From Plantibacter sp. VKM Ac-2880 (GTDB taxonomy: Bacteria; Actinomycetota; Actinomycetes; Actinomycetales; Microbacteriaceae): 64,000 bases of DNA. The notes under the pieces were generated by a model. It searched no databases, was not told where the DNA came from, and worked only from the letters and a program-made list of their open reading frames with translations. Location of the stretch: positions 850,189 to 914,188 of the forward strand of contig NZ_JADKSJ010000001.1 of the NCBI RefSeq assembly GCF_015351235.1, read 5' to 3'. Both the position numbers and the translations under genes were made by a program. Shown here piece by piece: positions 52,796 through 60,588 of the stretch. The number at the start of each line of letters is the position of its first letter. Position 1 is the first letter of the stretch.

Positions 52796-53641
52796 TTATC
52801 CCCAGCGGCGCTTGATCCAGCGGTCGAACACGCCCACCAGGGCGTCGGTGAGGGCACCGAGCAGGGCGAGCACGATGATGACGAAGAAGATCCGGTCGAC
52901 GCGGCCGTTGTTCTGCGAGTCGACGAGGCGGAAGCCGAGGCCCATCGACGACGCGATGAGTTCAGCGGCCACGAGGAACAGCCACGACTGCGCGAGTGCG
53001 AGACGCAGCCCCGAGACCACCGAGGGGGTCACCGCCGGCAGCTGGACGGTGCGGAAGAGCGCGACCCCGTTCAGCCCGAACGCGCGGCCGGCCTCGACCA
53101 GCTGCCGGTCGACATGACGGAGGGCGGCCGACACCGTCGTGTAGACCGGGAAGAAGGCGCCGATCGCGATGAGGGTGATCTTCGACTCCTCGCCGATCTT
53201 CAGCCACAGGATGAGTAGCGGCACCCAGGCGAGCGACGGGACGGCGCGGATAGCGGCGAACGTCGTCGACAGCAGGATGTCGCCGAGGCGGGAGAGCCCC
53301 ACGACCGCGCCGAGGACGAGTCCGAGCACAGCGCCGATGAGGAAGCCGATGAGGACCCGCTGCACCGAGATGGCGACGTCCTGCTGCAGCCAGCCGCGTT
53401 GCGCGAGGTCGACGCCCGCGGTCCACACCTCGGCGGGCGCCGGGAGCTGCGAGGCGGGCACGAGGCCGAGTGCCGTGACGAGCTGCCAGGCCACGAGGAT
53501 GAGCACCGGGACCAGGAGGCCGCCGAGGACGACGACGATCCTGCGGGACCCGAGGACGGCACGCGCCTCGCGGCCGGACCGGGTGGCCTGGGCGCCCGCG
53601 AGCGCTGCGGTCGGGGTGCCGAGGCCGGGTTGGTCGCTCAC
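52796..53641 (-). CDS. ssuC: ABC transporter permease, aliphatic sulfonate/nitrate type (SsuC-like)
   Basis: A 281-residue permease with six membrane helices. The EAA-type loop VEAGRAFGLNGVALFRTVQLPAVTPSVVSGLRLAL, here in parts VEAGRAFGLNGVALF and TPSVVSGLRLAL (about 185-225), is typical of SsuC/TauC/NrtB. It is the last of the three minus-strand genes ATPase, binding protein, permease. The spacer before it (53642-53770) is filled with tandem repeats. Confidence 0.88.
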   Translation of the reverse strand: MSDQPGLGTPTAALAGAQATRSGREARAVLGSRRIVVVLGGLLVPVLILVAWQLVTALGLVPASQLPAPAEVWTAGVDLAQRGWLQQDVAISVQRVLIGFLIGAVLGLVLGAVVGLSRLGDILLSTTFAAIRAVPSLAWVPLLILWLKIGEESKITLIAIGAFFPVYTTVSAALRHVDRQLVEAGRAFGLNGVALFRTVQLPAVTPSVVSGLRLALAQSWLFLVAAELIASSMGLGFRLVDSQNNGRVDRIFFVIIVLALLGALTDALVGVFDRWIKRRWG

Positions 53642-53667
53642 GGGTTCCTTTCGGGACGGGGTCGTGG

Positions 53668-53772
53668 CCCTTCGACAGGCTCAGGGACCGGGGGTTGGCT
53701 CAGGGACCGGGGGTTGGCTCAGGGACCGGGGGTTGGTTCAGGGACCAGGATGTGGCGCAAGGACCGAGGGCT
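53668..53772 (-). repeat. Five tandem 19-bp repeats joined to a REP-like unit
   Basis: CCCTTCGACAGGCTCAGGG (from 53668), the same unit as at 6650, runs into tandem copies of GGCTCAGGGACCGGGGGTT at 53678-53696, 53697-53715 and 53716-53734 (identical), then two degenerate copies at 53735-53753 and 53754-53772. The last reaches the stop codon of the binding-protein gene (53771-53773). The array lies between two genes of one transport operon. Confidence 0.85.
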
Positions 53773-54832
53773 ACTTCGCGCCGATGGCGGAGGGATCGGC
53801 GCCCTTGACGAAGCTCGGGTCGAAGAGGTCCGCCAGGGCGTCGTCAACCTTGTCCTGCGAGGAGACGTCTCCGGACTCCACGAAGATCGGCCCGATGATC
53901 GACAGCACCTGCTCCTGCGCTTTCCCCGGGGTCGGGTCGACGTCGAGGTTGGAGCGTTCCGTGATCACCTTCGTCGCGACCGCGAGGTCGAGTCCGGCGG
54001 CGTCGGCGAGGATCTGGGCCGTCTCGTCGGGGTTCGACGCGGCCCACTCACGGGCGTGCTCGTAGGCGTTCACGACGGTCTGGGCGACGTCGGGTCGCTC
54101 GTCGATGAAGGACTCCGTCGCGGCGAGGATGCCGTAGCTGTTGAAGTCGACGTTGCGGTAGATGAGCTTCGCACCCGCCTCCTCGGCACCGGCCATGATC
54201 GGGTCGAGCCCCGCCCAGGCGTCGACGGAGCCGTTCTGCAGGGCGGCCCAGCCGTCGGCGTGCTGGAGGTTCTCGATCGTGACGTCGGAGGCCGAGAGCC
54301 CGGCCTCCTCGAGGGCCTGGAGGAGGAAGAAGTACGGGTCGGTGCCCTTCGTGGCGGCGACCTTCCTGCCCTTGAGCTCGGAGACGTCGGTGATCGGGGA
54401 GCCCGCGCCGACGACGATCGCGGACCACTCCGGCTGGGAGAACACGTCGATCGCCCGGATGGCGGAGCCGTTCGCGCGGTTCAGGAGCGCCGCCGAACCA
54501 GCCGTGGAGCCGACGTCGATCGCGTCGGCCCTGAGCGCCTCGTTGGCCTTGTTCGAACCGGCCGACTGCACCCAGTTGACGGTGATGTCCTGCTCGTCGA
54601 GTGCGTCTTCGAGCCAGCCCTGGTCCTTGATGATGAGCGAGAGCGGGTTGTAGGTCGCGAAGTCGATGTTGAGCGTGCCGCCCTCGGTGACGCCGGCGGA
54701 GCTGTCGCCGACGGCTGCCGGGGCGTTCTCGCCGGCGACGCAGCCGCTGAGGAGGAGCGCCGCGGTCGCGGTGGCGGCGACGAGCGCGATGCGTCCGGCT
54801 CGGGAGGCGGTGAAACGGCGTCGAATGGGCAT
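53771..54832 (-). CDS. ssuA: ABC transporter substrate-binding lipoprotein, aliphatic sulfonate type (SsuA-like)
   Basis: A 353-residue protein with a basic start (MPIRRRFTASRAGR), a hydrophobic stretch and the lipobox LSGC (Cys near residue 31). The mature part follows the SsuA/TauA pattern: NIDFATYNPLSLIIKDQGWLE, GSTAGSAALLNRANG, KGRKVAATKGTDPYFFLLQAL and WAALQNGSVDAWAGLDPIMA. It delivers a sulfonate-like substrate to the permease. No desulfonating monooxygenase (SsuD or TauD) lies in the window, so the substrate is uncertain. Confidence 0.88.
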   Translation of the reverse strand: MPIRRRFTASRAGRIALVAATATAALLLSGCVAGENAPAAVGDSSAGVTEGGTLNIDFATYNPLSLIIKDQGWLEDALDEQDITVNWVQSAGSNKANEALRADAIDVGSTAGSAALLNRANGSAIRAIDVFSQPEWSAIVVGAGSPITDVSELKGRKVAATKGTDPYFFLLQALEEAGLSASDVTIENLQHADGWAALQNGSVDAWAGLDPIMAGAEEAGAKLIYRNVDFNSYGILAATESFIDERPDVAQTVVNAYEHAREWAASNPDETAQILADAAGLDLAVATKVITERSNLDVDPTPGKAQEQVLSIIGPIFVESGDVSSQDKVDDALADLFDPSFVKGADPSAIGAK

Positions 54833-54893
54833 GCGGTGGTCCTTGCTGTGGATCGGTGCGCGATGGGGTGGTGCCGGGTGGGGGCTGCCCGGG

Positions 54894-55811
54894 TCAGTAC
54901 GGGAAGTGCGGGATGGACGGCAGTCGCTGATCGCCGCGGGCCAGGCCGTGGCGGTCGATGCCGAGTCCGTCGAGCAGGCGTCCGCGCAGTTCGGCGAGTT
55001 CCGCCGAGCCTCGGTCGCGTGGTCGGTTGCCGGGGACGGTCACGGTCTGCGCGATGGTCGACCCGGGTTTCCCCGGCTCGCGTCCCAGGAGGATGACCCG
55101 GTCGGCGAGCTGGAGGGCCTCGTCGACGTCGTGCGTCACGAGGAGGATGGTGGTGGGTGCTGCGAGGTGGATCGAGAGCAGGAGGTCCTGCATCTTCAGC
55201 CGGGTGAGGGCGTCGAGGGCGCCGAACGGCTCGTCGAGGAGGAGGACGCCGGGGCGCCGGGCGAGTGCCCGGGCGAGTGAGGCGCGCTGGGCCATGCCGC
55301 CGGAGACCTCGCGGGGCCGGTGCTCGGCGAAGTCGGCGAGGCCGACGAGCTCCAGGAGTCCGGCCACGCGCTCACGCCCCTCCGCCGAAGGCGTCCGCTT
55401 CGGAAGTCCGAGCGCGACGTTGGCCGCGATGGTGCGCCAGGGCAGGAGTCGCGGTTCCTGGAAGCCGAACGCCATGCGGGGGTCGATGCCGGCGACGGGG
55501 GTGCCGTCGATGAGCACGGAGCCTGCGGTGGGGTGGTCGAGGCCGGCGGCGATCCGCAGCAGGGTCGACTTGCCGCAGCCGCTCGTCCCGAGGATGGCGA
55601 CGACTTCGCCGGCCTGGGCGGTGACGGTGACGTCGCGGAGCACCGGACGTGGGTCGGCGGATGCGGTGCCGGGGCCGTTCGCGAAGGCGCGTCCGACGGC
55701 CTCGAAGGCCACCGCCGAGGCGCGGGTCTCCCCGGCTGCGGCTCCGGATCCCGCCGCACGGGCGGCGGTGGAGCGGCTGCCGGCGAGCGGGCTGCGGGCG
55801 GCGTTCGTCAT
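54894..55811 (-). CDS. ssuB: ABC transporter ATP-binding protein, aliphatic sulfonate type (SsuB-like)
   Basis: A 305-residue ATPase starting MTNAARSPLAGSRSTAARAA at 55811. After an unusually long Ala-rich N-terminus of about 40 residues come Walker A GTSGCGKST, Q-loop FQEPRLLPWRTI (the PRLLPW variant of the SsuB/TauB group), signature VSGGMAQRASLARAL, Walker B VLLLDEPFGALD and H-loop VTHDVDEAL. First gene of the operon, 61 bp before the binding-protein gene. Confidence 0.9.
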   Translation of the reverse strand: MTNAARSPLAGSRSTAARAAGSGAAAGETRASAVAFEAVGRAFANGPGTASADPRPVLRDVTVTAQAGEVVAILGTSGCGKSTLLRIAAGLDHPTAGSVLIDGTPVAGIDPRMAFGFQEPRLLPWRTIAANVALGLPKRTPSAEGRERVAGLLELVGLADFAEHRPREVSGGMAQRASLARALARRPGVLLLDEPFGALDALTRLKMQDLLLSIHLAAPTTILLVTHDVDEALQLADRVILLGREPGKPGSTIAQTVTVPGNRPRDRGSAELAELRGRLLDGLGIDRHGLARGDQRLPSIPHFPY

Positions 55812-55941
55812 GGGTCGATGGCTCCAGGGGTGGGGTGCCCGCCATGCTACGGGAGCCCGTCCGGCCCCTCTCGGCCGCTGCAACAGGGCGTCACATTCGC
55901 GCGCGCCCGTGACACCCTGGACCGCCTGGAGTCTGCGCCGA

Positions 55942-56523
55942 CTACCAGCGCGCGACCTGCGAGACCGCGACGTCGAGGATCGCGACGGCTTCGTCGCGGT
56001 TGACCCTCGCGAGCAGGAGGGCGCTCACCGAGAGCGAGGTGAGCTGGCGTGCCTCGGCGGCGAGTTCGGCCGCATCCGCGTCGGGCCGTGCGCGGGCGAG
56101 CGCGTCCGAGACCGCCGCGGTGAGCTCGGCCCGGTAGCCGTCGACGACCTCGCGCAGGGCGTCGTCGTGGGCAGCGAGGCCCGCCGCGCTGTTGAGGAGG
56201 AGGCAGCCGCGGCGGGGGGAGTCGTCCGGCAGGGTCGCGATCACGTGCTGCACCCCGGAGAAGTAGGCGGCCAGTCCGGCGCGCCCGTCGTCCGCCCGGG
56301 CGAGGACGGCGAGCCGAGGTCGGATGACCGTGTCGAGGTAGTCCTGGACGGCGGCGTCGAAGAGTCCGCGCTTGCTCTCGAAGGCGTGGTACAGGCTCGA
56401 TCGACGCAGTCCGGTGGCGGCCTCGAGATCGGCGAGTGAGGTCGCCTCGAATCCGTGATCCCAGAACACGTCACGCGCCGCCTGCACGACGGCGACCGTG
56501 TCGAACTCCTGTGTGCGTCCCAT
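55942..56523 (-). CDS. TetR-family transcriptional regulator
   Basis: A 193-residue repressor starting MGRTQEFDTVAVVQAARDVF at 56523, behind GAGGAGG on its strand. The helix-turn-helix is FEATSLADLEAATGLRRSSLYHAF (about 27-50, in parts FEATSLADLEAATG and RRSSLYHAF). The C-terminal ligand domain contains CLLLNSAAGLAAHDD. It is divergent from the DUF1304 and MDR genes, and a perfect palindrome covering both promoters lies between them, so it very likely represses itself and those genes in response to a small, perhaps electrophilic, compound (inference). Confidence 0.92.
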   Translation of the reverse strand: MGRTQEFDTVAVVQAARDVFWDHGFEATSLADLEAATGLRRSSLYHAFESKRGLFDAAVQDYLDTVIRPRLAVLARADDGRAGLAAYFSGVQHVIATLPDDSPRRGCLLLNSAAGLAAHDDALREVVDGYRAELTAAVSDALARARPDADAAELAAEARQLTSLSVSALLLARVNRDEAVAILDVAVSQVARW

Positions 56524-56566
56524 GGACGACCTCCTCGTGGCTCGGCCGTCCGCGATGCGGACGGGG

Positions 56567-56598
56567 TTGTGGACCGAGCGTTCTACTATTATAGTAGA
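56567..56598. promoter_or_regulatory. Divergent promoters overlapped by a 17-bp TetR operator
   Basis: TCTACTATTATAGTAGA (56582-56598) is a perfect palindrome with 7-bp arms around TTA. On the + strand TTGTGG (56567-56572), 17 bp, TATAGT (56590-56595) form a promoter toward the DUF1304 gene; on the minus strand the same palindrome contains TATAAT (56593-56588) toward tetR. One bound dimer would cover both -10 elements. Confidence 0.82.
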
Positions 56599-56661
56599 CC
56601 TATCGGTACAGAAGTCCCTCACCCTGAGCGACTCGATCCCGACCTCTCGGAAGGCCCGTCC

Positions 56662-57048
56662 ATGCTCGTCGTCAGTCTCGTCCTCGTCGGCATCGCCGCG
56701 CTCGTGCACGTCTACATCTTCATCCTCGAGTCCCTGCGCTGGACCGAGCCCTCCACCCGCAAGACCTTCGGCACCTCAGAGCTGGAGGCCGAGACGACGC
56801 GGGGGATGGCCTACAACCAGGGCTTCTACAACCTCTTCCTCGCCATCGGCACCATCGTCGGCATCGTGTTCCTCATCACCGGCTCGACCGGGATCGGCGC
56901 AGCCCTCGTCTTCGCCTCCGCCGGTTCGATGCTGCTGGCCTCGCTCGTCCTCATCACCTCCGACCGCACGAAGGCCCGTCCGGCCGTCGTCCAGGGCCTG
57001 CCCCCGCTGCTCGGTCTCATCGCGCTCGTCATCGCCCTCGCCGTCTGA
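56662..57048 (+). CDS. DUF1304 family membrane protein
   Basis: A 128-residue protein with four membrane helices. HVYIFILESLRWTEPSTRKTFG (about 16-37; the HxxIFxLE..W signature), TRGMAYNQGFYNLFLA and a last helix pair define DUF1304. ATG at 56662 follows GGAAGG. It is the first gene after the TetR operator; an MDR oxidoreductase gene follows at 104 bp. Function unknown; the family commonly sits with oxidoreductases and TetR regulators. Confidence 0.9.
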   Translation: MLVVSLVLVGIAALVHVYIFILESLRWTEPSTRKTFGTSELEAETTRGMAYNQGFYNLFLAIGTIVGIVFLITGSTGIGAALVFASAGSMLLASLVLITSDRTKARPAVVQGLPPLLGLIALVIALAV

Positions 57049-57151
57049 CCCCGGTCCGAGCGACCGCGTCGCCCACCGGCGACACCCCGTCCGCAACCCG
57101 ACGTCGTGCTGCGAGCTCCAACCGAATCACCGCACCAAGGAAAGGCACCAC

Positions 57152-58165
57152 GTGAACACCTCCGCGCTCAGCACCCAGATCCAGCTTGTCTCACGACCGG
57201 AGGGCTGGCCGACCGAGTCCGACTTCCGCACCGTCTCCGTCGAGTTCCCCGAGCTCGCGCCGGGCCAGTTGCGGGTCCAGAACCTGTTCCTGTCGGTCGA
57301 CCCCTACATGCGTGGCCGCATGAACGACGCGCGCTCCTACGTCGCGCCGTACCAGCTCGGCGAGACGATGACGGGCGGAGCCATCGGCCGCGTCGTCGAG
57401 TCCGCCGCCGAGGGGTTCTCCGCGGGTGACGTCGTCCTGCACCAGTTCGGCTGGCGCGACCTCGTCCAGGAGGACGCGAGCGGCTTCCGTGTCGTCCCCG
57501 AGCTCCCGGGCGTCCCGCTGTCCGCCTACCTCGGCGTCCTCGGCATGACGGCCCTCACCGCCTACGTCGGCCTCCTCGAGGTGGCGAAGTTCCGCGAGGG
57601 CGACACCGTGTTCGTCTCCGGTGCGGCCGGCGCCGTCGGCACCATGGTCGGTCAGATCGCTCGCCTGAAGGGCGCGAAGCGCGTGATCGGTTCCGCGGGC
57701 ACGGCCGAGAAGGTCGCCCTGCTCACCGAGAAGTACGGCTACGACGCGGCCTTCAACTACAAGGACGGTCCGGTCACGGAGCAGCTGGCCGCCGCCGCAC
57801 CCGAGGGCATCGACGTCTACTTCGACAACGTGGGTGGCGAGCACCTCGAAGCCGCGATCGACGCCTTCAGCGACGGTGGACGCGCCGCGCTCTGCGGGGT
57901 CATCTCGCAGATCAACGAGACCGACCGTCCTGAGGGCCCCCGCAACCTGGCGAACATCGTCACCCGCGGCCTCACCCTCACCGGCTTCACGGTCGGCAAC
58001 TACACGCAGCACTTCCCGGCGTTCTCCGCCGAGATGGCCGGATGGCTGCAGCGCGGCGAGGTCGTCTTCGACGAGACCGTCTACGAGGGCCTCGACCACA
58101 CGCTCGACGCGTTCCTGGCGCTCATGCGCGGCGCGAACACGGGGAAGATGGTCGTCAAGCTCTGA
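57152..58165 (+). CDS. NADP-dependent MDR oxidoreductase (CurA/leukotriene B4 dehydrogenase-like)
   Basis: A 337-residue enzyme with GTG start behind AAGGAAAGG. The signatures LFLSVDPYMRGRMNDA (about 45-60), GMTALTAYVGLLEVAKFREGD, VSGAAGAVGTMVGQIARLKG (nucleotide loop AAGAVG) and YFDNVGGEHLEAAI belong to the zinc-free MDR branch that reduces double bonds of enones. The substrate is unknown. Probably co-transcribed with the DUF1304 gene from the TetR-controlled promoter. Confidence 0.93.
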   Translation: MNTSALSTQIQLVSRPEGWPTESDFRTVSVEFPELAPGQLRVQNLFLSVDPYMRGRMNDARSYVAPYQLGETMTGGAIGRVVESAAEGFSAGDVVLHQFGWRDLVQEDASGFRVVPELPGVPLSAYLGVLGMTALTAYVGLLEVAKFREGDTVFVSGAAGAVGTMVGQIARLKGAKRVIGSAGTAEKVALLTEKYGYDAAFNYKDGPVTEQLAAAAPEGIDVYFDNVGGEHLEAAIDAFSDGGRAALCGVISQINETDRPEGPRNLANIVTRGLTLTGFTVGNYTQHFPAFSAEMAGWLQRGEVVFDETVYEGLDHTLDAFLALMRGANTGKMVVKL

Positions 58166-58200
58166 CGCACCCCGGTCCGATCGCCCGTCGCAGGGCCACC

Positions 58201-58237
58201 CGCGGCCCGCTCACCCTCCTCGGGTGAGCGGGCCGCG
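58201..58237. terminator. Perfect 16-bp hairpin, bidirectional terminator
   Basis: CGCGGCCCGCTCACCC (58201-58216) and GGGTGAGCGGGCCGCG (58222-58237) pair without mismatch around the loop TCCTC. It lies between convergent genes ending at 58165 and 58246 and is the strongest hairpin in the window. Confidence 0.85.
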
Positions 58238-58245
58238 GTCCGTGG

Positions 58246-59343
58246 TCACACCGCCGCGAGGACCCCGGCGGCCGCGTCGATCCGCGACATCGCCAGCCGC
58301 TCGGCGGCGACGAGCGTGGTGACGCCCGTGGCGGCGGCATCGCGGTAGACGGCCTGCACCGTTCGACCGATCGCCGACACCCGCTGCTCGATGGCCGCCG
58401 CATCGGCACCCGGCTCCGACGCCATCGCGAGGTAGATCACACCACCGGCGTTGGCGACGAAGTCCGGCGCCCAGAGGATCCCGCGCTCCTCCAGGGCGAG
58501 CGCGTCCGCCCTCGTGGCGAGCTGGTTGTTGGCCGCGCCGACGACGGCGCGGCAGCGCAGCTGACCGATGACCCGCCTGTTGAGGGCACCGCCCACGCCG
58601 CAGGGGACGAACAGATCGGTCTCGACGAGGTGCTCGTCACCCGGTTCGATCCAGCTGGCGCCGATCTCCTCGGCGAGCGCGCGTTTGCGCGGGTCGACGT
58701 CGGTGACGATGAGCCGTGCACCCTCCGTGGCCAGCCGACGCGCCAGCCGCCCGCCGACCTGGCCGAGGCCGGAGATCGTCGCCCGGTGCCCGGCCACGAG
58801 CGGCGTTCCGAAGACCGTCTCGAGCGTCGCGGTGATGGCTGCGTGCACGCCGGCCGCGGTCGCCTCGCTCGGTTCTCCGACGCCACCCCGGTCGGCCGGG
58901 AGGCCACTCACATGGGCGGTCCGCTCCGAGACGACCGCCATGTCCTCCGCCGTCGTCCCGACGTCCTCCGCGGTCCGGTACCGCCCGTCGAGGGCTTCGA
59001 CCGCGTCACCGAGGTCGAGCATCGCGTCGCGTCGTTCCGCGTCGTCCAGGGTGCGGCCCGGTGGGAGATGGATGACCGACTTGCCGCCGCCGTGGGCGAG
59101 ACCGGCCGCCGCGTTCTTCATCGTCATCCCGGCGGCGAGTCGGAGCGAGTCGTCCACGGCCTCGACCCAGCTCGGATACCGCCAGAGGCGCGCACCGCCG
59201 AGTGCCGGACCGAGCGCGGTGGAGTGGAGGGCGACACTGATCGTGAGGCCGGAACGCGGACCGTGCGTGATCGACAGGCGTTCGTGGGGGAGGGTGGTGC
59301 TGTGCATCGCGTCGCCGGACGCGGCAGGGTCGAATGACGTCAT
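58246..59343 (-). CDS. Leu/Val/Phe-type amino-acid dehydrogenase (Glu/Leu/Phe/Val dehydrogenase family)
   Basis: A 365-residue enzyme starting MTSFDPAASGDAMHS at 59343, behind GAGGAGA. The substrate side has ALHSTALGPALGGARLW and GMTMKNAAAGLAHGGGKSVI with the two expected Lys (MTMKNA and GGGKS), then TAEDVGTTAEDM with the proton-relay Asp. The Rossmann part reads ATISGLGQVGGRLARRLATEG. The set matches leucine/valine/phenylalanine dehydrogenases, which deaminate the amino acid with NAD+; the exact substrate cannot be assigned. Confidence 0.91.
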   Translation of the reverse strand: MTSFDPAASGDAMHSTTLPHERLSITHGPRSGLTISVALHSTALGPALGGARLWRYPSWVEAVDDSLRLAAGMTMKNAAAGLAHGGGKSVIHLPPGRTLDDAERRDAMLDLGDAVEALDGRYRTAEDVGTTAEDMAVVSERTAHVSGLPADRGGVGEPSEATAAGVHAAITATLETVFGTPLVAGHRATISGLGQVGGRLARRLATEGARLIVTDVDPRKRALAEEIGASWIEPGDEHLVETDLFVPCGVGGALNRRVIGQLRCRAVVGAANNQLATRADALALEERGILWAPDFVANAGGVIYLAMASEPGADAAAIEQRVSAIGRTVQAVYRDAAATGVTTLVAAERLAMSRIDAAAGVLAAV

Positions 59344-59505
59344 CGTCGGATCTCCTCGTGGGTGATTGCTGCGGGCTCCTCGTGGGAGCGTTCGGTGGGG
59401 CCGTGGTGGTGTCACGGCTCCTGACCAGATTCTCCACGGCCGGTGGCTCGTCCACAACCGTCGGCTCACCGGGCGGCACGCGAACCTGCGCCTAGGCTGG
59501 GAGGC

Positions 59506-60426
59506 ATGGGTGGAGTGTTGACGGGGTTCGCGATCATCGGCACCGTCATCCTCGTCGGCTACCTCGCCGGACGTTTCGGCGTCGGAGGCCCGACCACCGG
59601 GCACGTCCTCAACCGGGTCGCGTTCTTCGTCACCAACCCCGCGCTGCTGTTCACCGTCCTCTTCTCGGCCGATCTGCACGAGGTGTTCAGCAGCTTCATC
59701 TGGGTCGCGCTCACCAGTGCGCTCGCGGCCGCAGCCCTCTTCCTGCTGCTCAACGCGGTGTGGCTCCGGAAGGACCTCTCGGTCGCGACCATCGGCGCGC
59801 TCGGTTCGGGCTACGTGAACGCCAACAACATCGGCATCCCGGTCGCGGTCTACGTCCTCGGCGAGGCCGGGTACGTCGCGCCGGTGATCCTCCTGCAGCT
59901 CCTCGTCTTCGCACCGATCGCGCTCACGATCCTCGACGTCAGACAGCGCGGTTCGGTCTCCTTCCTCGGCATCGTCACCCAACCCTTCCGGAACCCGATG
60001 ATCATCGCGTCGATCATCGGCGTGGTGCTCAACCTGTTCGGGGTGCGGCTCCCCGAGCCGGTCCTGGCACCGTTCGAACTCATCGGTGGCGCGGCCGTCC
60101 CGCTCATCCTCATGGCCTTCGGCATGTCGCTGCACGGCATGCGTCCACTGCAGGCGGGGAGTGGACGACGGGAGATCTTCGTGGCGACGGCGATCAAGGC
60201 CGTCGTGATGCCCGCTTTCGCGTACCTCATCGCCCACTTCGGCTTCGGGCTGAGCGGCACGCCGCTGTTCGCCTCGGTCGTGCTCGCCGCGTTGCCCGCC
60301 GCTCAGAACGTGTACAACTTCGCGAGTCGGTACGAGCAGGGGGTCGCGCTCGCCCGCGACACGGTGCTGTTGACGACCATCCTGTCGGTCCCGGTCCTCA
60401 TCGCCGTGGCGGCCCTCCTCGCCTGA
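59506..60426 (+). CDS. AEC-family (auxin efflux carrier type) transporter
   Basis: A 306-residue membrane protein with about ten helices in two five-helix halves. VGYLAGRFGVGG, LNRVAFFVTNPALLFTVLF with the conserved N-P-A-LLF motif, and SGYVNANNIGIPVAVYVLGE are family signatures; the second half has PVLLxM-like IGGAAVPLILMAFGMSL. Such carriers export malate, other organic acids or similar solutes. TAGGCT (59493-59498) is 7 nt before the ATG, a leaderless-type start. Divergent from the amino-acid dehydrogenase gene. Confidence 0.9.
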   Translation: MGGVLTGFAIIGTVILVGYLAGRFGVGGPTTGHVLNRVAFFVTNPALLFTVLFSADLHEVFSSFIWVALTSALAAAALFLLLNAVWLRKDLSVATIGALGSGYVNANNIGIPVAVYVLGEAGYVAPVILLQLLVFAPIALTILDVRQRGSVSFLGIVTQPFRNPMIIASIIGVVLNLFGVRLPEPVLAPFELIGGAAVPLILMAFGMSLHGMRPLQAGSGRREIFVATAIKAVVMPAFAYLIAHFGFGLSGTPLFASVVLAALPAAQNVYNFASRYEQGVALARDTVLLTTILSVPVLIAVAALLA

Positions 60427-60588
60427 TCGAGCGGTGCCGCGCGCCACCCGATGTCCCCAAAAGAACGGACACCTGTGGCCGAAAAAAGCGAACGTTCCCG
60501 ACTAACGTGGGGCGGGCGCCTCCGAGATATACCAGCCAACGTCTCGATGGGCGGCAGTGCGAACCGCCCGTGATTCGAGGAGAACGAC

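Noticed and set aside
59344..60447. Upstream extension of the amino-acid dehydrogenase frame on the minus strand
   Set aside because: It runs antisense through the AEC transporter gene and is low-complexity; the ATG at 59343 has a good Shine-Dalgarno and the known enzyme length.
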